Positions 20,129-28,981 of a DNA stretch of 64,000 bases are shown here, piece by piece. How positions within the stretch are numbered: position 1 is the first letter of the stretch; every line of letters begins with the position of its first letter. The DNA comes from Salinispora pacifica CNR114 (GTDB lineage: Bacteria > Actinomycetota > Actinomycetes > Mycobacteriales > Micromonosporaceae). Location of the stretch: NCBI RefSeq assembly GCF_000514775.1, contig NZ_AZWO01000025.1, forward strand, positions 22,684 through 86,683, given 5' to 3'. The position numbers and the translations under genes are program-made. Below the pieces are notes generated by a model. The model saw only the letters and a program-made list of their open reading frames with translations. It made no database searches and was not told the DNA's origin.

Positions 20129-20959
20129 ATGACGCTCGAGCAGTCTCCCGCCCCCGGCGACGTCGCCGACGTGTACGACGGGATCGGTCGAATCTACGGG
20201 TCCACCTGGGGCCCCAACTTCCACTACGGCTACTGGGACGACGATGCCGACCAGAGCTCCATCGAGGTCGCCACCGACCGGCTGACCGACATGATGATCG
20301 CGGGGCTGGCGGCGACGCCGGGGCAGCGGGTGCTGGACATCGGCTGCGGCGTCGGCCATCCCGCGCTGCGCCTCGTCCGGACGACCGGCGCGCACGTCCT
20401 GGGCATCTCGGTCAGCCACGTCCAGGTGGCCGAAGCCAACGCCCGGGCGGACGCGGCCGGGCTGGCCGGGCAGGCCACCTTCCAGTTCACCGACGCGATG
20501 AACATGCCCTTCCCGGCCGGCTCGTTCGACGCGGCCTGGGCGTTCGAGTCGATGTGGCACATGCCCGACCGCGGCCGGGTGCTCGCCGAGGCCGCCCGCG
20601 TGCTGCGCCCCGGCGGCCGGCTCGCCGTGGCCGACGTGATCGAGCGCGGCCCGGTCAGCGAGGAGGGCCGCAAGGTCCTGGACCACATCTGCGAGAACTA
20701 CGCGGTCAAGTCGCTGGGCACCATCGAGGAGTACCGGAACGCGTTGGCCGCCAACGGCTTCGTCGACGTCGAGATTCGCGACATCACCGACAACTGCGCC
20801 CGGACCACGGCGCTGATGGCCGACACCGTCGAGACCCGGCGCGCCGATCTCGTCGCCCTGGTCGGCGAGGAGCAGACCGCCTCGCTGCTCGATTTCATGC
20901 GGCGAGCCGCGGCGGCGGCGGAGAGCGGCTACCTCATCCTGACCGCCACCCGCGCCTGA
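20129..20959 (+). CDS. SAM methyltransferase (UbiE / rifamycin O-methyltransferase type)
   Basis: The 276-residue protein has the motif VLDIGCGVGHPALRL near residue 70 and a post-motif ESMWHMPDRGRVLAEAARVL, typical of natural-product O- and C-methyltransferases. The N-terminal WGPNFHYGYW is common in this group. AGGAG lies before the ATG, 31 bases after the preceding methyltransferase. Benzastatins carry an O-methyl on the terpenoid part, so O-methylation of a cyclised product is one plausible role. Substrate unproven. Confidence 0.8.
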   Translation: MTLEQSPAPGDVADVYDGIGRIYGSTWGPNFHYGYWDDDADQSSIEVATDRLTDMMIAGLAATPGQRVLDIGCGVGHPALRLVRTTGAHVLGISVSHVQVAEANARADAAGLAGQATFQFTDAMNMPFPAGSFDAAWAFESMWHMPDRGRVLAEAARVLRPGGRLAVADVIERGPVSEEGRKVLDHICENYAVKSLGTIEEYRNALAANGFVDVEIRDITDNCARTTALMADTVETRRADLVALVGEEQTASLLDFMRRAAAAAESGYLILTATRA

Positions 20960-20967
20960 TCGTCTCC

Positions 20968-20998
20968 CCAGCCAGCCAGCCAGCCAGCCAGCCAGCCC
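20968..20998. repeat. Tetranucleotide repeat (CAGC)n
   Basis: Six to seven tandem CAGC units lie about ten bases after the methyltransferase stop codon. Such simple repeats are uncommon in this window and mark the start of the scarred stretch up to 21773. Confidence 0.8.
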
Positions 20999-21024
20999 GG
21001 CCCGCGCCCCTTGGCGTGGACCGG

Positions 21025-21345
21025 GCCAGTTCGGCCTTGCGGGCGACCGGTTGCCCAAGGTGCGTGACGTCGCCCAGTCGCTGGCGATCAACCCGAACAT
21101 GGTGTCGAAGGCCTACCACGAGCTGGAGCTCGAAGGTCTCGTCGAGGGGCGGCCGGGGGTCGGCACCTTGGTCACCGGAACCCGCGCCGGTGCCTCGCCG
21201 GCCAGGCCGAGCTGCGCACCGAGTTCGTCGGGTGGCTGGAGCGGGCCCGCGCGGCCGGGATGACCGACGAGGACGTCATCGCCCTGGTCGACACGACGAT
21301 CCGCGCGGCCCGGCCGGACGGCGCACTCCAAGGGCGGATCCAGGT
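21025..21345 (+). pseudogene. GntR/YtrA-family regulator remnant
   Basis: The frame reads AGDRLPKVRDVAQSLAIN, then PNMVSKAYHELELEGLVEGR, a typical GntR winged helix. It shifts near 21200 to ELRTEFVGWLERARAAGM and DEDVIALVDTTIRAA. The N-terminus is missing and the two halves lie in different frames, so it is not functional as written. Related regulators normally precede ABC transporter genes, which fits the next remnant. Confidence 0.7.
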
Positions 21346-21349
21346 GAGC

Positions 21350-21770
21350 GGACTCTGGTCAAGTCCGCCCTGCTCGGCGGCGCGGTGGCGGTGTTCGCCG
21401 TCGGCTACGGTCTTGGCCTGTTGTGGTGGTACCAGCCGCTCGGCCAGATCGACGTCCGGCAGAGCCGGTTCACCGAGGTCTTCTTCGACATGCAGGGCGT
21501 GGCCCCGGTCGGGTACACGCTGTTCGCGGTGGCGATGCTGGCCCGGCCGCACTACCTGGCGCCGGCCACCGACGAGCGGCCGATCGCGAGCGGTGACGAC
21601 GGCCAGGGCGATCTGGCCGGCGGCTGGGTGCTGACCAAGGAGGTCCGGCAGGCCGACGGCACGGTGGTCGCCACCGTTACGGTCCAGGACCCGCCCGCTA
21701 CAGACTGCGTCCGGTGCGGCGCCGACTCGGCCCTGAGGGCAGCGCCGAGCACCACCAGGTGTGCCAGTCC
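21350..21770 (+). pseudogene. ABC-2-type permease fragment
   Basis: A short frame encodes one hydrophobic segment (LLGGAVAVFAVGYGLGLLWW), then GVAPVGYTLFAVAML, then an extracellular-loop-like GGWVLTKEVRQADGTVVATV before losing coherence. The order GntR regulator then membrane protein is that of YtrA-type ABC loci. It looks like the stub of a deleted transporter operon, adjacent to the P450 gene on the other strand. Confidence 0.5.
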
Positions 21771-21773
21771 GGC

Positions 21774-23027
21774 TTACGGTCCGGAGCCTCCGCCGGATCG
21801 CGTGACCCGCAACTCGGTCAGGGCCCGTAACGGGAACACCGGCCGGAAGCGTGGTGGCCGGCCCGGGGCCAGCCCCAGGTCGGGCATCCGGGCGGCGAGG
21901 ACCTCCACCGCGACCCGGAGTTCGGCGCGGGCGAAACCGGCGCCCAGGCAGAAGTGGATCCCGTGGCCGAACGCCAGATGCCCGGACGAGCCGTCGCCCG
22001 GGCGGAACGCGGCCGGGCAGGCATGGGCGCGACTGTCCCGGCCAGCCGCACCGTACAGCAGCAGGAGTCGGCTCCCGGCGGTCAGCCGGATGCCGCCGAC
22101 CGTCACGTCCCGGGTCGCGGTCCGGTACATGCCGGCCAGCGGGCTGTCGAACCGCAGCCCCTCCTCGACCAGGTCCCCGACCGGGATCGTCCGGTCGACC
22201 ACTCGGGCCCAGCCGCCCGGTGACCGCAGCTGCTGATAGAAGATCGTGCCCAGTGCCTCGGCGCAGGTCATGTGGCCGGCGAAGATCAGGGTGGGTATCT
22301 GCACCGCGACCTCGTCGGCGGTGAGTGTGCGGCCCGCCTTGCCGTCGTGCAGCAGTTCGCTGATCAGGTCGTCGCGCGGGTCGGCCACCCGGTCCCGGAC
22401 CAGGGACCGGGCGAATTCTCCGAATTCCATCAGCCCGCGGGCGAATTCCCGGAGCCGGTCGTGGTCGGCGTCGCCCTGCGCCATCATCAATTCGATGCGT
22501 TGCTCTGACCAGGTGCGGCACCGGTCGAGATAATCGTCCGGGACGCCGAGGCGGCGGCCGATCACTTCCAGGGCGAACGGCACCGCGAAGTCGGCGATGA
22601 AGTCGAACTCCGGCGCGTCGCCGATGCGGTCGGCGAGATCGGCGGCGACCGCCCGCATGGTCGGTTCGAAGGCGCGGACCCGGGCCGGCGTGAAACCGAT
22701 GTTGAGGACGTCCCTGATCTTGGCGTGGGCGGGCGGGTCGAGGGATCCGACGGCCACCGCGCCGGCGCCGCGCCAGGTGCGGAACATCTGATTCACGTCG
22801 TCCGGCAGGGCCACCGCGGGACGCGGATTGTGGTCGCGGGCCGAGAAACTCCGATCGTCGCGCAGCACCGCCACCATGTCTTCGCGCCGGGTGACGCACC
22901 AGGCATCCAGCAGTGGGGCATAGAAGACGCCGAGGCCGGCCAAGAAGGTGTACGGGTCGTCGCGATGCGCGCCGTACGGGTCGAATGGTCTGCCCTGCAC
23001 CTGCTCGGAATCAGCCGAGATAGACAT
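21774..23027 (-). CDS. Cytochrome P450 with altered I-helix (AGHMT)
   Basis: The 417-residue P450 starts at ATG 23027, with GGAGG upstream. The heme loop (FGHGIHFCLGAGFARAE, C360) and ExxR (EEGLR) are intact. The I-helix motif, normally AGxE/DT, is AGHMT (A250-T254): the acid that normally helps O2 activation is methionine. Loss of this residue is expected in P450s that do not use O2 in the normal way, such as nitrene- or carbene-like cyclases. In the benzastatin pathway BezE cyclises an N-acetoxy intermediate by nitrene-type chemistry, and this gene is a strong candidate for that step (inference). It is divergent from the prenyl synthase gene. Confidence 0.92.
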   Translation of the reverse strand: MSISADSEQVQGRPFDPYGAHRDDPYTFLAGLGVFYAPLLDAWCVTRREDMVAVLRDDRSFSARDHNPRPAVALPDDVNQMFRTWRGAGAVAVGSLDPPAHAKIRDVLNIGFTPARVRAFEPTMRAVAADLADRIGDAPEFDFIADFAVPFALEVIGRRLGVPDDYLDRCRTWSEQRIELMMAQGDADHDRLREFARGLMEFGEFARSLVRDRVADPRDDLISELLHDGKAGRTLTADEVAVQIPTLIFAGHMTCAEALGTIFYQQLRSPGGWARVVDRTIPVGDLVEEGLRFDSPLAGMYRTATRDVTVGGIRLTAGSRLLLLYGAAGRDSRAHACPAAFRPGDGSSGHLAFGHGIHFCLGAGFARAELRVAVEVLAARMPDLGLAPGRPPRFRPVFPLRALTELRVTRSGGGSGP

Positions 23028-23096
23028 TTTGCCACCTCCCTGTTCGGCTGAAGAATAGTCCACATGGGTGCATCCGGAGAGAAGCTTTGAGGTTTC

Positions 23097-23124
23097 TCCT
23101 AAAGTGCGACGGAATCGTTTGACA
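23097..23124 (+). promoter_or_regulatory. Promoter element upstream of the polyprenyl synthase
   Basis: TCCTAAAG (23097-23104) and TTGACA (23119-23124, within TCGTTTGACA) match the arrangement before the first methyltransferase gene (19119-19145). It lies in the 166-base divergent gap between the AGHMT P450 and the synthase. This suggests coordinate control of methylation and prenyl supply. Confidence 0.4.
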
Positions 23125-23193
23125 AGCCCGGAAACGCAGGTGAGCCTCAGGACTGGGAAATTCCATTTCGCGACCCCCGGAAGGGAATCGTCG

Positions 23194-24171
23194 ATGAGCA
23201 CACTCGAAACATCGCCGGGGGCGGTGTCGTCCGTCATCCGGCAGCGTGTGTCCGCCCTGGAGCCGACCCTGGCCGGGATCTGCGCCTACCACCTGGGGTT
23301 CACCGGTGATCACGAAACCGGTGGCAAGCTGACCCGCGCCGGCCTCATGACGCTGGCGGCCGAGGGGCTGGGCCTGTGGCCCGAGGACGTCCGGTCCCCG
23401 GCCGTCGCCCTGGAGCTGCTGCACAACTCGACCCTGATCCACGACGACATCATCGACGCCGACGAGCTGCGCCGCGGCCGCCCGGCGGCGTGGCAGGTGT
23501 TCGGCGCCGGCCCGGCCATCCTGGCCGGGGACGCGTTGCAGGCGCTCAGTCTGCAGATGGTCGTCGACGACCCGGGCGCCGGGCGGGCCGAGATCGCCGC
23601 CGCGTTCGCCGAGGCGCTCCGGCTGGTCCTGGCCGGCCAGTCCCGCGAGCTCACCGTCCGGCTCGGCGCCGGAACGGGGGTCGCCGAGTACAACCAAATC
23701 GTGACCGAGAAGACCTCCGCGTTGCTGGAGTGCGCGTTGGTGACCCCGGCGTTGCGGGCTGGTCGGCCGGAGCCGGTCCGGGACGCCCTACGCGGGGCCG
23801 GCCGCCATCTGGGTCTGGCCTTCCAGATCGCCAATGACGTCGAGGACATCTGGGGCGACCCGGCGGTGACCGGCAAGCCGGTGCGGGGCGACCTGGAACG
23901 GCGGAACCCGTCCTTCCCGGTGCTGGCCGGGCTGACCGCCGGTAACCCGGCCGGCGAGCGCCTGCGCGGGCTGTGGGCGGGCGACGGGACCGCGGCGGCG
24001 TACCTGGCCGAGATGGCCGCCCTGATCGAGGAGTCCGGTGGCCGGCGTGCCGCCGAGGAACGCTCCCGACGGCACCTCGACGAGGCCCTGGACCACCTCG
24101 CAAGGGCCGAACTGGACCCGGCGGCATCAGCCGGCCTGGCCGCACTCTTCAATCGCGTCGTCCACCGGTGA
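23194..24171 (+). CDS. Polyprenyl diphosphate synthase (GPP/FPP/GGPP type)
   Basis: Condenses IPP with an allylic diphosphate. The 325-residue protein has the first Asp-rich motif LIHDDIIDADELRRGRP (D84, D85, D88) and a second, QIANDVEDIWGD, in which the first Asp is replaced by Asn (N214), a variant seen in some trans-prenyl synthases. Chain length cannot be read safely from sequence; the benzastatin analogy would predict geranyl diphosphate. The ATG at 23194 has GGAAGGGAA upstream. The UbiA gene follows after ten bases. Confidence 0.93.
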   Translation: MSTLETSPGAVSSVIRQRVSALEPTLAGICAYHLGFTGDHETGGKLTRAGLMTLAAEGLGLWPEDVRSPAVALELLHNSTLIHDDIIDADELRRGRPAAWQVFGAGPAILAGDALQALSLQMVVDDPGAGRAEIAAAFAEALRLVLAGQSRELTVRLGAGTGVAEYNQIVTEKTSALLECALVTPALRAGRPEPVRDALRGAGRHLGLAFQIANDVEDIWGDPAVTGKPVRGDLERRNPSFPVLAGLTAGNPAGERLRGLWAGDGTAAAYLAEMAALIEESGGRRAAEERSRRHLDEALDHLARAELDPAASAGLAALFNRVVHR

Positions 24172-24181
24172 TGGGATCCTG

Positions 24182-25078
24182 ATGCTGCACAAACTTTCCG
24201 CAGGTGTGGTCACTCGGAGCCCCGACTCGATCCGCGACTACCTGCTGCTGATGCGCCTGGACCGGCCGACCGGGTACGTGCTGTACCTGCTGCCTGGGCT
24301 GTGGGCGGCGGTGCTCGCCTCCGGGAACCGCCCGGACGTCCGGGCCCTGGTGGTGCTCGCCGTGGCCGCGGTGCTGGTGCGCGGCGCCGCCTGCGCGGTC
24401 AACGACGTGGTCGACCGTGAGGTGGACTCCCGGGTCGCGCGCACCGTGTCACGGCCGGTCGCGTCGGGCACGATCGGGGTCCGGAACGCGTTGCTGTTCG
24501 CCGTCGCCCAGGGAGTGGTGGCGCTGCTGGTCCTGGCGGTGGCCAACGTGGCGACGGCCGTGGTGGTGGCGACCTCGTACCCGCTGATCTTCGCGTACCC
24601 GTACATGAAGCGCATCTTCGTCTGGCCATCGGCGTTCCTGGCCCTGGTGATGAGCATCTACGTGTTCGTCGGCTGGACGGCGGTGACCGGCAGCGCGGAC
24701 TATCCGCTCGCGGTCTATGCCCTCTACGCCGGGGGCGCGTTTTGGACCCTGATCCACGACGCCATCTATTCCCATCAGGACAAGGAGTTCGACCGGCGGA
24801 TCGGGGTCCGGTCGTCCGCCCTGCTGTTCGGCGACGCCACCAAGGTGTGGCTCGCGGTCTTCGCCGTCCTGAGCGTCGGCGGCGTGCTGTGGGCCGGTTC
24901 CCTGGTGGCCACTGGCTGGGCCTTCTATCCGGTCGCCGCGCTGGCCGGCGGATACCTGGCCTATCTGATCGCCCGGGTCGACCTGGACAAGCCGAAGTCG
25001 TGCTGGGACGCCTTTGTGGCCAACACCTATTTCGGCTGGATCGTGCTGGCGGCGCTGGTCGCCGGGTTGCTCAGCTGA
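24182..25078 (+). CDS. UbiA-family aromatic prenyltransferase
   Basis: The 298-residue integral membrane enzyme has about eight or nine hydrophobic helices. Both Mg-diphosphate motifs are present: NDVVDREVD (residues 74-82) and DAIYSHQDKEFD (193-204). It resembles 4-hydroxybenzoate polyprenyltransferases. The predicted acceptor is p-aminobenzoate, given the upstream pab genes and the BezF precedent in benzastatin biosynthesis; the donor would come from the preceding synthase. It begins ten bases after that gene. Confidence 0.94.
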   Translation: MLHKLSAGVVTRSPDSIRDYLLLMRLDRPTGYVLYLLPGLWAAVLASGNRPDVRALVVLAVAAVLVRGAACAVNDVVDREVDSRVARTVSRPVASGTIGVRNALLFAVAQGVVALLVLAVANVATAVVVATSYPLIFAYPYMKRIFVWPSAFLALVMSIYVFVGWTAVTGSADYPLAVYALYAGGAFWTLIHDAIYSHQDKEFDRRIGVRSSALLFGDATKVWLAVFAVLSVGGVLWAGSLVATGWAFYPVAALAGGYLAYLIARVDLDKPKSCWDAFVANTYFGWIVLAALVAGLLS

Positions 25079-25960
25079 TCGCGTACGAAAGGGGCAAGGC
25101 GCCGATCGGGTGCCCTGCCGGGGTCATCGCGTAGTCGGGTAGCCGCTGTTTCACGGTGGTGATGAGGTCGTGGGGGCGGCGGGTGGCTCTGGCGATGTTG
25201 GTCTCGCCGTTGCCGCGGTGGACTCCGATGGCGGTGTTGCGCAGGACGGCCGCGACGGCGGGTCCGGTGCCGGTACGGGCTCGGTGGGCGTCCTCGCCGA
25301 AGGTCACGTCGCGGACCCAGTGCAGCCGGTTCTCGATGTGCCATTCCAGCCCGGCCCACTGCTGCAGGTCAGCGGGGTTGGGCGTGGGCGGCGGGCAACG
25401 AGGCCACCAGGTAGACGATCACCACCCCGGTCCGGCTGCCCAGCCGTGCCTTGACCTGCCCCCAGCAGCGGTGCGAACGCCGGAATCTCGTTCGACTTCG
25501 CCGCGACCTGGATCTGCGCCAGGACCCGCCGCACCGGCGGCGGCGCCACCGGTAGTCGGGAGCATAGCCAGTCGGCCAATACCGCGGTCAGCGTCTCGGC
25601 GTCGACGCGGATCAGCAGTCGCCACAGGGTGGTCAGCACCGGCGCCCGGCTGGTGAACCCGAGCCGCTCCGAAGCTGACGTCGAGATCATCGACCCAGTC
25701 GCCGCTCGCGGCGAACGTGCTCGCCCCGGCCAGCACCGCACACACCGCGACCGCGAGCACGCTCGCCAGGGAGTACCGAACTCCTCGTGGGTCACGCGGG
25801 TCAGGCACCCGCGCCAGGGCCGTCAACCGGCCAAACGCCTTACGACCAGCGGGCAACTCCGTGATCACCGACGGGCCACCCCCGTTCCCCGCCACCCTCC
25901 ACACAGGCCGCGCCACTACGTCAGGCCAGGTCAGACACACCTCGATCGACTACGCAAAGG
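25079..25960 (-). pseudogene. ISAs1-like transposase, broken
   Basis: Recognisable segments occur in several frames. RVPDPRDPRGVRYSLASVLA and VCAVLAGASTFAASGDWVDD are the N-terminal DDE_Tnp_1-associated part. TLWRLLIRVDAETLTAVLAD lies in a second frame. IGVHRGNGETNIARATRR and ITTVKQRLPDYAMTPA, the C-terminal part, lie in a third. At about 870 bases it is shorter than a full ISAs1 transposase gene, so there are frameshifts and probably deletions. It interrupts the cluster between the prenyltransferase and the carbamoyltransferase. No clear terminal inverted repeats were found. Confidence 0.75.
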
Positions 25961-25994
25961 CCCTGGGCGCCCCGCCACCTTCTCGTTGCGAGGC

Positions 25995-27635
25995 TCAGCG
26001 CGTGTAAAGGGTCCCCTCCGACCAGATGTAGCGCGTGCCACCCCACCGGGCGGCCGACTCGACGTCCGGGAAGAATCCCCGCCCCTCCAGGTTGGCGCTG
26101 GTGTTGCACAGCACCGGGATGCCACTGATCTCGGCATACGCCCGGAGAATACGCACCGTCGTGGTGTCCTGCGTGGATTCGATGGTCTGCAGACGGGCCG
26201 TGCCGTCCAGGTGCACGATGGCCGGCACCCGCTCGGCCCAGCCCGGCCGCATCCGGTGCTCAAAGAGCATGTACGGGTCGGGGGTGCCCGGCTCGAACAC
26301 CTCGGGCGCCCGGTCCGCCAGGCAGATCGGCGCCACCGGGCGGTATCCGGCCCGGTTCTTGATGTCGTTGAGCCGGTCCTTCATCCGGGTGCTGGTGGCC
26401 GCCGCGAGGATGCTCCGGTTGCCCAGCGCCCGCGGGCCCAGCTCGGCCCGGCCGGATAGCACCACCACCGGTTCGTCCTCGGCGTGCAGCAGCGCGGCCA
26501 GCTCCCGTTCGTCGCAGGGCCGGGCCGTCCACCCGGCGGGCAGTTCGCCGGTGGTGATCCGGGGCCCGCGATAGACGTCCCACTCCAGGGCGGTGCGGCC
26601 GCCCCGGAACATCTCGCAGGCCGCCGTCCCGATCGCCGCCCCCGCGTCGTTCGGGAAGGGCGGGATGAAGACCTCCCGGAACATCCCGGTGGCCCGGATC
26701 GCGGTGTTCCACTTGATGTTCAGCGCGCAGCCGCCGCCCATCACCAGGTTGTGCCGTCCGTCCGGGAACCGGCTGCGGATCGCCGAGACGAGCCGCACCA
26801 GCAGCCGGTCGCCGAGGTAGGCCTGATAGGTGGCGATCAGGTCGGCGTTGGTCAGGCCGGGCAGCAGCTCGTCCCGGTTGGCGGCCACCTTGTCGCCCAG
26901 CACGCCGACCCGATCGACCGAATGGTCGCGGTATTCGGTCACCAGGTCGTCGAAGACCGCGAACGCGCCCGTCTCGACCCGGCCCTTGGCCGCGTACGCC
27001 ATTGCCTTGCCGGCCACCGACAGGTGGTGCCGGATGGCCCGCTCGGAGGCCATGTCCTCGGTCGGCCGCAGGTATGGCTCGAACCGCGCGCAGAAGGCCG
27101 CGAAGCTCCCGCCGAAGACCGGCAGCAGGACCTCGACCAGGCTCACCTCCTGGGTCGCGGCCCGCACCCGATAGAGGCGCGGGTGGATGATGCCGTCCCA
27201 GACCAGCACGAACGCGTCCTCGCCCCGGGCGGCGAACGGGCTCGCGCAGTACGTGCCGATGAGGTGGTTGGCGACGTGCGAATAGCTGACGTAGTTGCCG
27301 AGCCCGGGTGTGTGGAACGGATGCCGTTGCAGGGGACCGGGGTGCTCCACGTACGGCGCGACCCGGAGCTGAACCGGCCGCCCGCCCGCGTCGACCGCGA
27401 CGGCGGGGTCGCCGGCGGCGTCCGTGGTGTACCACCCGTCGACCACGAACTGGTCGATGCCCGCCGGCGACAGGCCCTCCATCGCCAGGATCTCGGTCAC
27501 CCGGTCCAGGTCACCGAGCGAGCTGTACCGTTCGCCGTTGCCCAGCTTCTCGATCTCGTAGCTGAACAGCAGGCGGCCGTCCTCGATGACGGCGACGCCG
27601 CCGTCGTGTGAGGCCTTGATCCCGCAAATGCGCAT
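25995..27635 (-). CDS. NodU/CmcH-family carbamoyltransferase
   Basis: Predicted to transfer carbamoyl from carbamoyl phosphate to a hydroxyl via a carbamoyl-adenylate. The 546-residue protein starts MRICGIKASHDGG at 27635, with GAGAGGTG upstream. It has the Kae1-like N-terminal domain (YSHVANHLIGTY, the metal-site His pair; LVMGGGCALNIKWN) and the YrdC-like C-terminal domain (GRAELGPRALGNRSILAA). This matches the architecture of TobZ and CmcH. It lies 14 bases after the third P450, whose hydroxylated product could be the substrate. No carbamoyltransferase belongs to the benzastatin pathway as I know it. Confidence 0.93.
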   Translation of the reverse strand: MRICGIKASHDGGVAVIEDGRLLFSYEIEKLGNGERYSSLGDLDRVTEILAMEGLSPAGIDQFVVDGWYTTDAAGDPAVAVDAGGRPVQLRVAPYVEHPGPLQRHPFHTPGLGNYVSYSHVANHLIGTYCASPFAARGEDAFVLVWDGIIHPRLYRVRAATQEVSLVEVLLPVFGGSFAAFCARFEPYLRPTEDMASERAIRHHLSVAGKAMAYAAKGRVETGAFAVFDDLVTEYRDHSVDRVGVLGDKVAANRDELLPGLTNADLIATYQAYLGDRLLVRLVSAIRSRFPDGRHNLVMGGGCALNIKWNTAIRATGMFREVFIPPFPNDAGAAIGTAACEMFRGGRTALEWDVYRGPRITTGELPAGWTARPCDERELAALLHAEDEPVVVLSGRAELGPRALGNRSILAAATSTRMKDRLNDIKNRAGYRPVAPICLADRAPEVFEPGTPDPYMLFEHRMRPGWAERVPAIVHLDGTARLQTIESTQDTTTVRILRAYAEISGIPVLCNTSANLEGRGFFPDVESAARWGGTRYIWSEGTLYTR

Positions 27636-27649
27636 CGCGCCGCACCTCT

Positions 27650-28903
27650 CTAGTTGTTCAGATGGACCGGGAGGGAGTCGAGCCCGCGGATGATCGTGCT
27701 GTTGCGCCAGCGCAGGCCGGCCGGGTCGGTGGCGAGCCGCATGTCCGGGAACGCGTCGAGCAGCGCGTCGAACGCCATCCGCACCTCGACCCGGGCCAGC
27801 GGCGCGCCGAGGCAGTGGTGGATGCCGTGGCCGAAGGCGAGATGGCCGGCGGCCGGCCGGCGGACGTCCAGCGTGTGCGGATCGGGGAACCGGCGCGGGT
27901 CCCGGTTGGCCGAGGCGATGGCCAGCAGGACGAAGTCGCCGGCCGCGATCTCGGCGTCGCCGATCCGCAGCGATTCGGTGGCACACCGGAAGGTGGCGTG
28001 CTTGAGCGGGCTCTCCAACCGCAGGAACTCCTCGACCGCGTTGTCGAGCAGCGCCCGGTCGGCCCGCAGCGCCGTCCACTGGTCCCGGTGGAGCATCAGG
28101 TGCAGGGTGCCGTTGCCGAGGGCGTTCAAGGTGGTCTCGAACCCGGCGATGAACAGCAGGTAGGCGGTCGAGACGAGTTCGGTGTGGGTCAGCCGGTCGT
28201 CCACGTCGTGCGCCGCGACCAGCGCGGTGAGCACGTCGTCGGTGGTGGCGTGGCGTTTGCGTTCGACCAGGTCGCCGAGGTAGGCGGCCACCTCGGTCGC
28301 GGCGGTGGCCGCCGCCTCGGGGGAGTGGCCCGAGACGAGCGCCCGGGACCAGGACCGGAAGTTCTCCTGCTCCGCGACCGGCACGCCGAGCAGCAGGCAG
28401 ATCACCCGGATCGGCAGCGGGAACGCGAAGGCGTCCAGCAGGTCCACCGTGTCGTGTCCGGCCAGTTCCGCGGTCAGTTCGTCGGTGGTCTGCTGGATCC
28501 GCGGTCGGAGCGCCTCGATGGCCCGCCGGGTGAAGGCCTTGCTGACCAGCTTGCGCAGCCGGGTGTGGTCCGGCGGATCGGTGTGCATCATGTGGCTGGC
28601 CAGGGCCGACGAGAAGCCACCGCGGTGGCTGCGGTCCGGGTCCTTCTGCGCGAACAGCCCGTCGATCCGGTGCAGGTCGGTGCTCAGCCGGGAATCGGCC
28701 AGCGCGGCCCGCACGGCGTCGTACCCGGTGATCAGCCAGACCGGCAGCCCGCCGATCAGCGGGACCCCGGGCGGCATCCGGACCCGGTGCGCCGGGCCCT
28801 CGGCGCGCAGCTTCTCGTACACCGCGTAGGGGTCCTGCACGAACGCCTCGTCCAGTTCGATCGGCACCAATAAATTGTTATCAACTGCCTCCGGGTCCGG
28901 CAA
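27650..28903 (-). CDS. Cytochrome P450 (upstream of the carbamoyltransferase)
   Basis: A 417-residue P450 with normal motifs: I helix LFIAGFETTLNAL (residues 250-262), ExxR in EEFLRLESPL and heme loop FGHGIHHCLGAPLAR (C364). The start is a TTG at 28903; there is no good ATG nearby. It is transcribed together with the carbamoyltransferase gene 14 bases downstream, which suggests that it installs the hydroxyl later carbamoylated. Divergent from the reductase gene. Confidence 0.92.
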   Translation of the reverse strand: MPDPEAVDNNLLVPIELDEAFVQDPYAVYEKLRAEGPAHRVRMPPGVPLIGGLPVWLITGYDAVRAALADSRLSTDLHRIDGLFAQKDPDRSHRGGFSSALASHMMHTDPPDHTRLRKLVSKAFTRRAIEALRPRIQQTTDELTAELAGHDTVDLLDAFAFPLPIRVICLLLGVPVAEQENFRSWSRALVSGHSPEAAATAATEVAAYLGDLVERKRHATTDDVLTALVAAHDVDDRLTHTELVSTAYLLFIAGFETTLNALGNGTLHLMLHRDQWTALRADRALLDNAVEEFLRLESPLKHATFRCATESLRIGDAEIAAGDFVLLAIASANRDPRRFPDPHTLDVRRPAAGHLAFGHGIHHCLGAPLARVEVRMAFDALLDAFPDMRLATDPAGLRWRNSTIIRGLDSLPVHLNN

Positions 28904-28981
28904 TTCTGTTTATCAAAATCCCTAGTCACCGATTTGTGGCCGTGACTGCCGGAACGGGTTCCTGCTACCGTGTGTCGGTAG
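28904..28981. promoter_or_regulatory. Short divergent promoter region with inverted repeat
   Basis: Only 78 bases separate the third P450 from the reductase gene. It contains the perfect inverted repeat AGTCAC-N12-GTGACT (28924-28947), a likely operator for both directions. The reductase ATG at 28982 has no obvious Shine-Dalgarno, and a TACCGT -10-like box lies about ten bases upstream, so its mRNA may be nearly leaderless. Confidence 0.45.

Noticed and set aside
21025..21345. GntR-like gene as a cluster regulator
   Set aside because: It lacks its N-terminus and changes frame near 21200, and the following transporter gene is only a stub.
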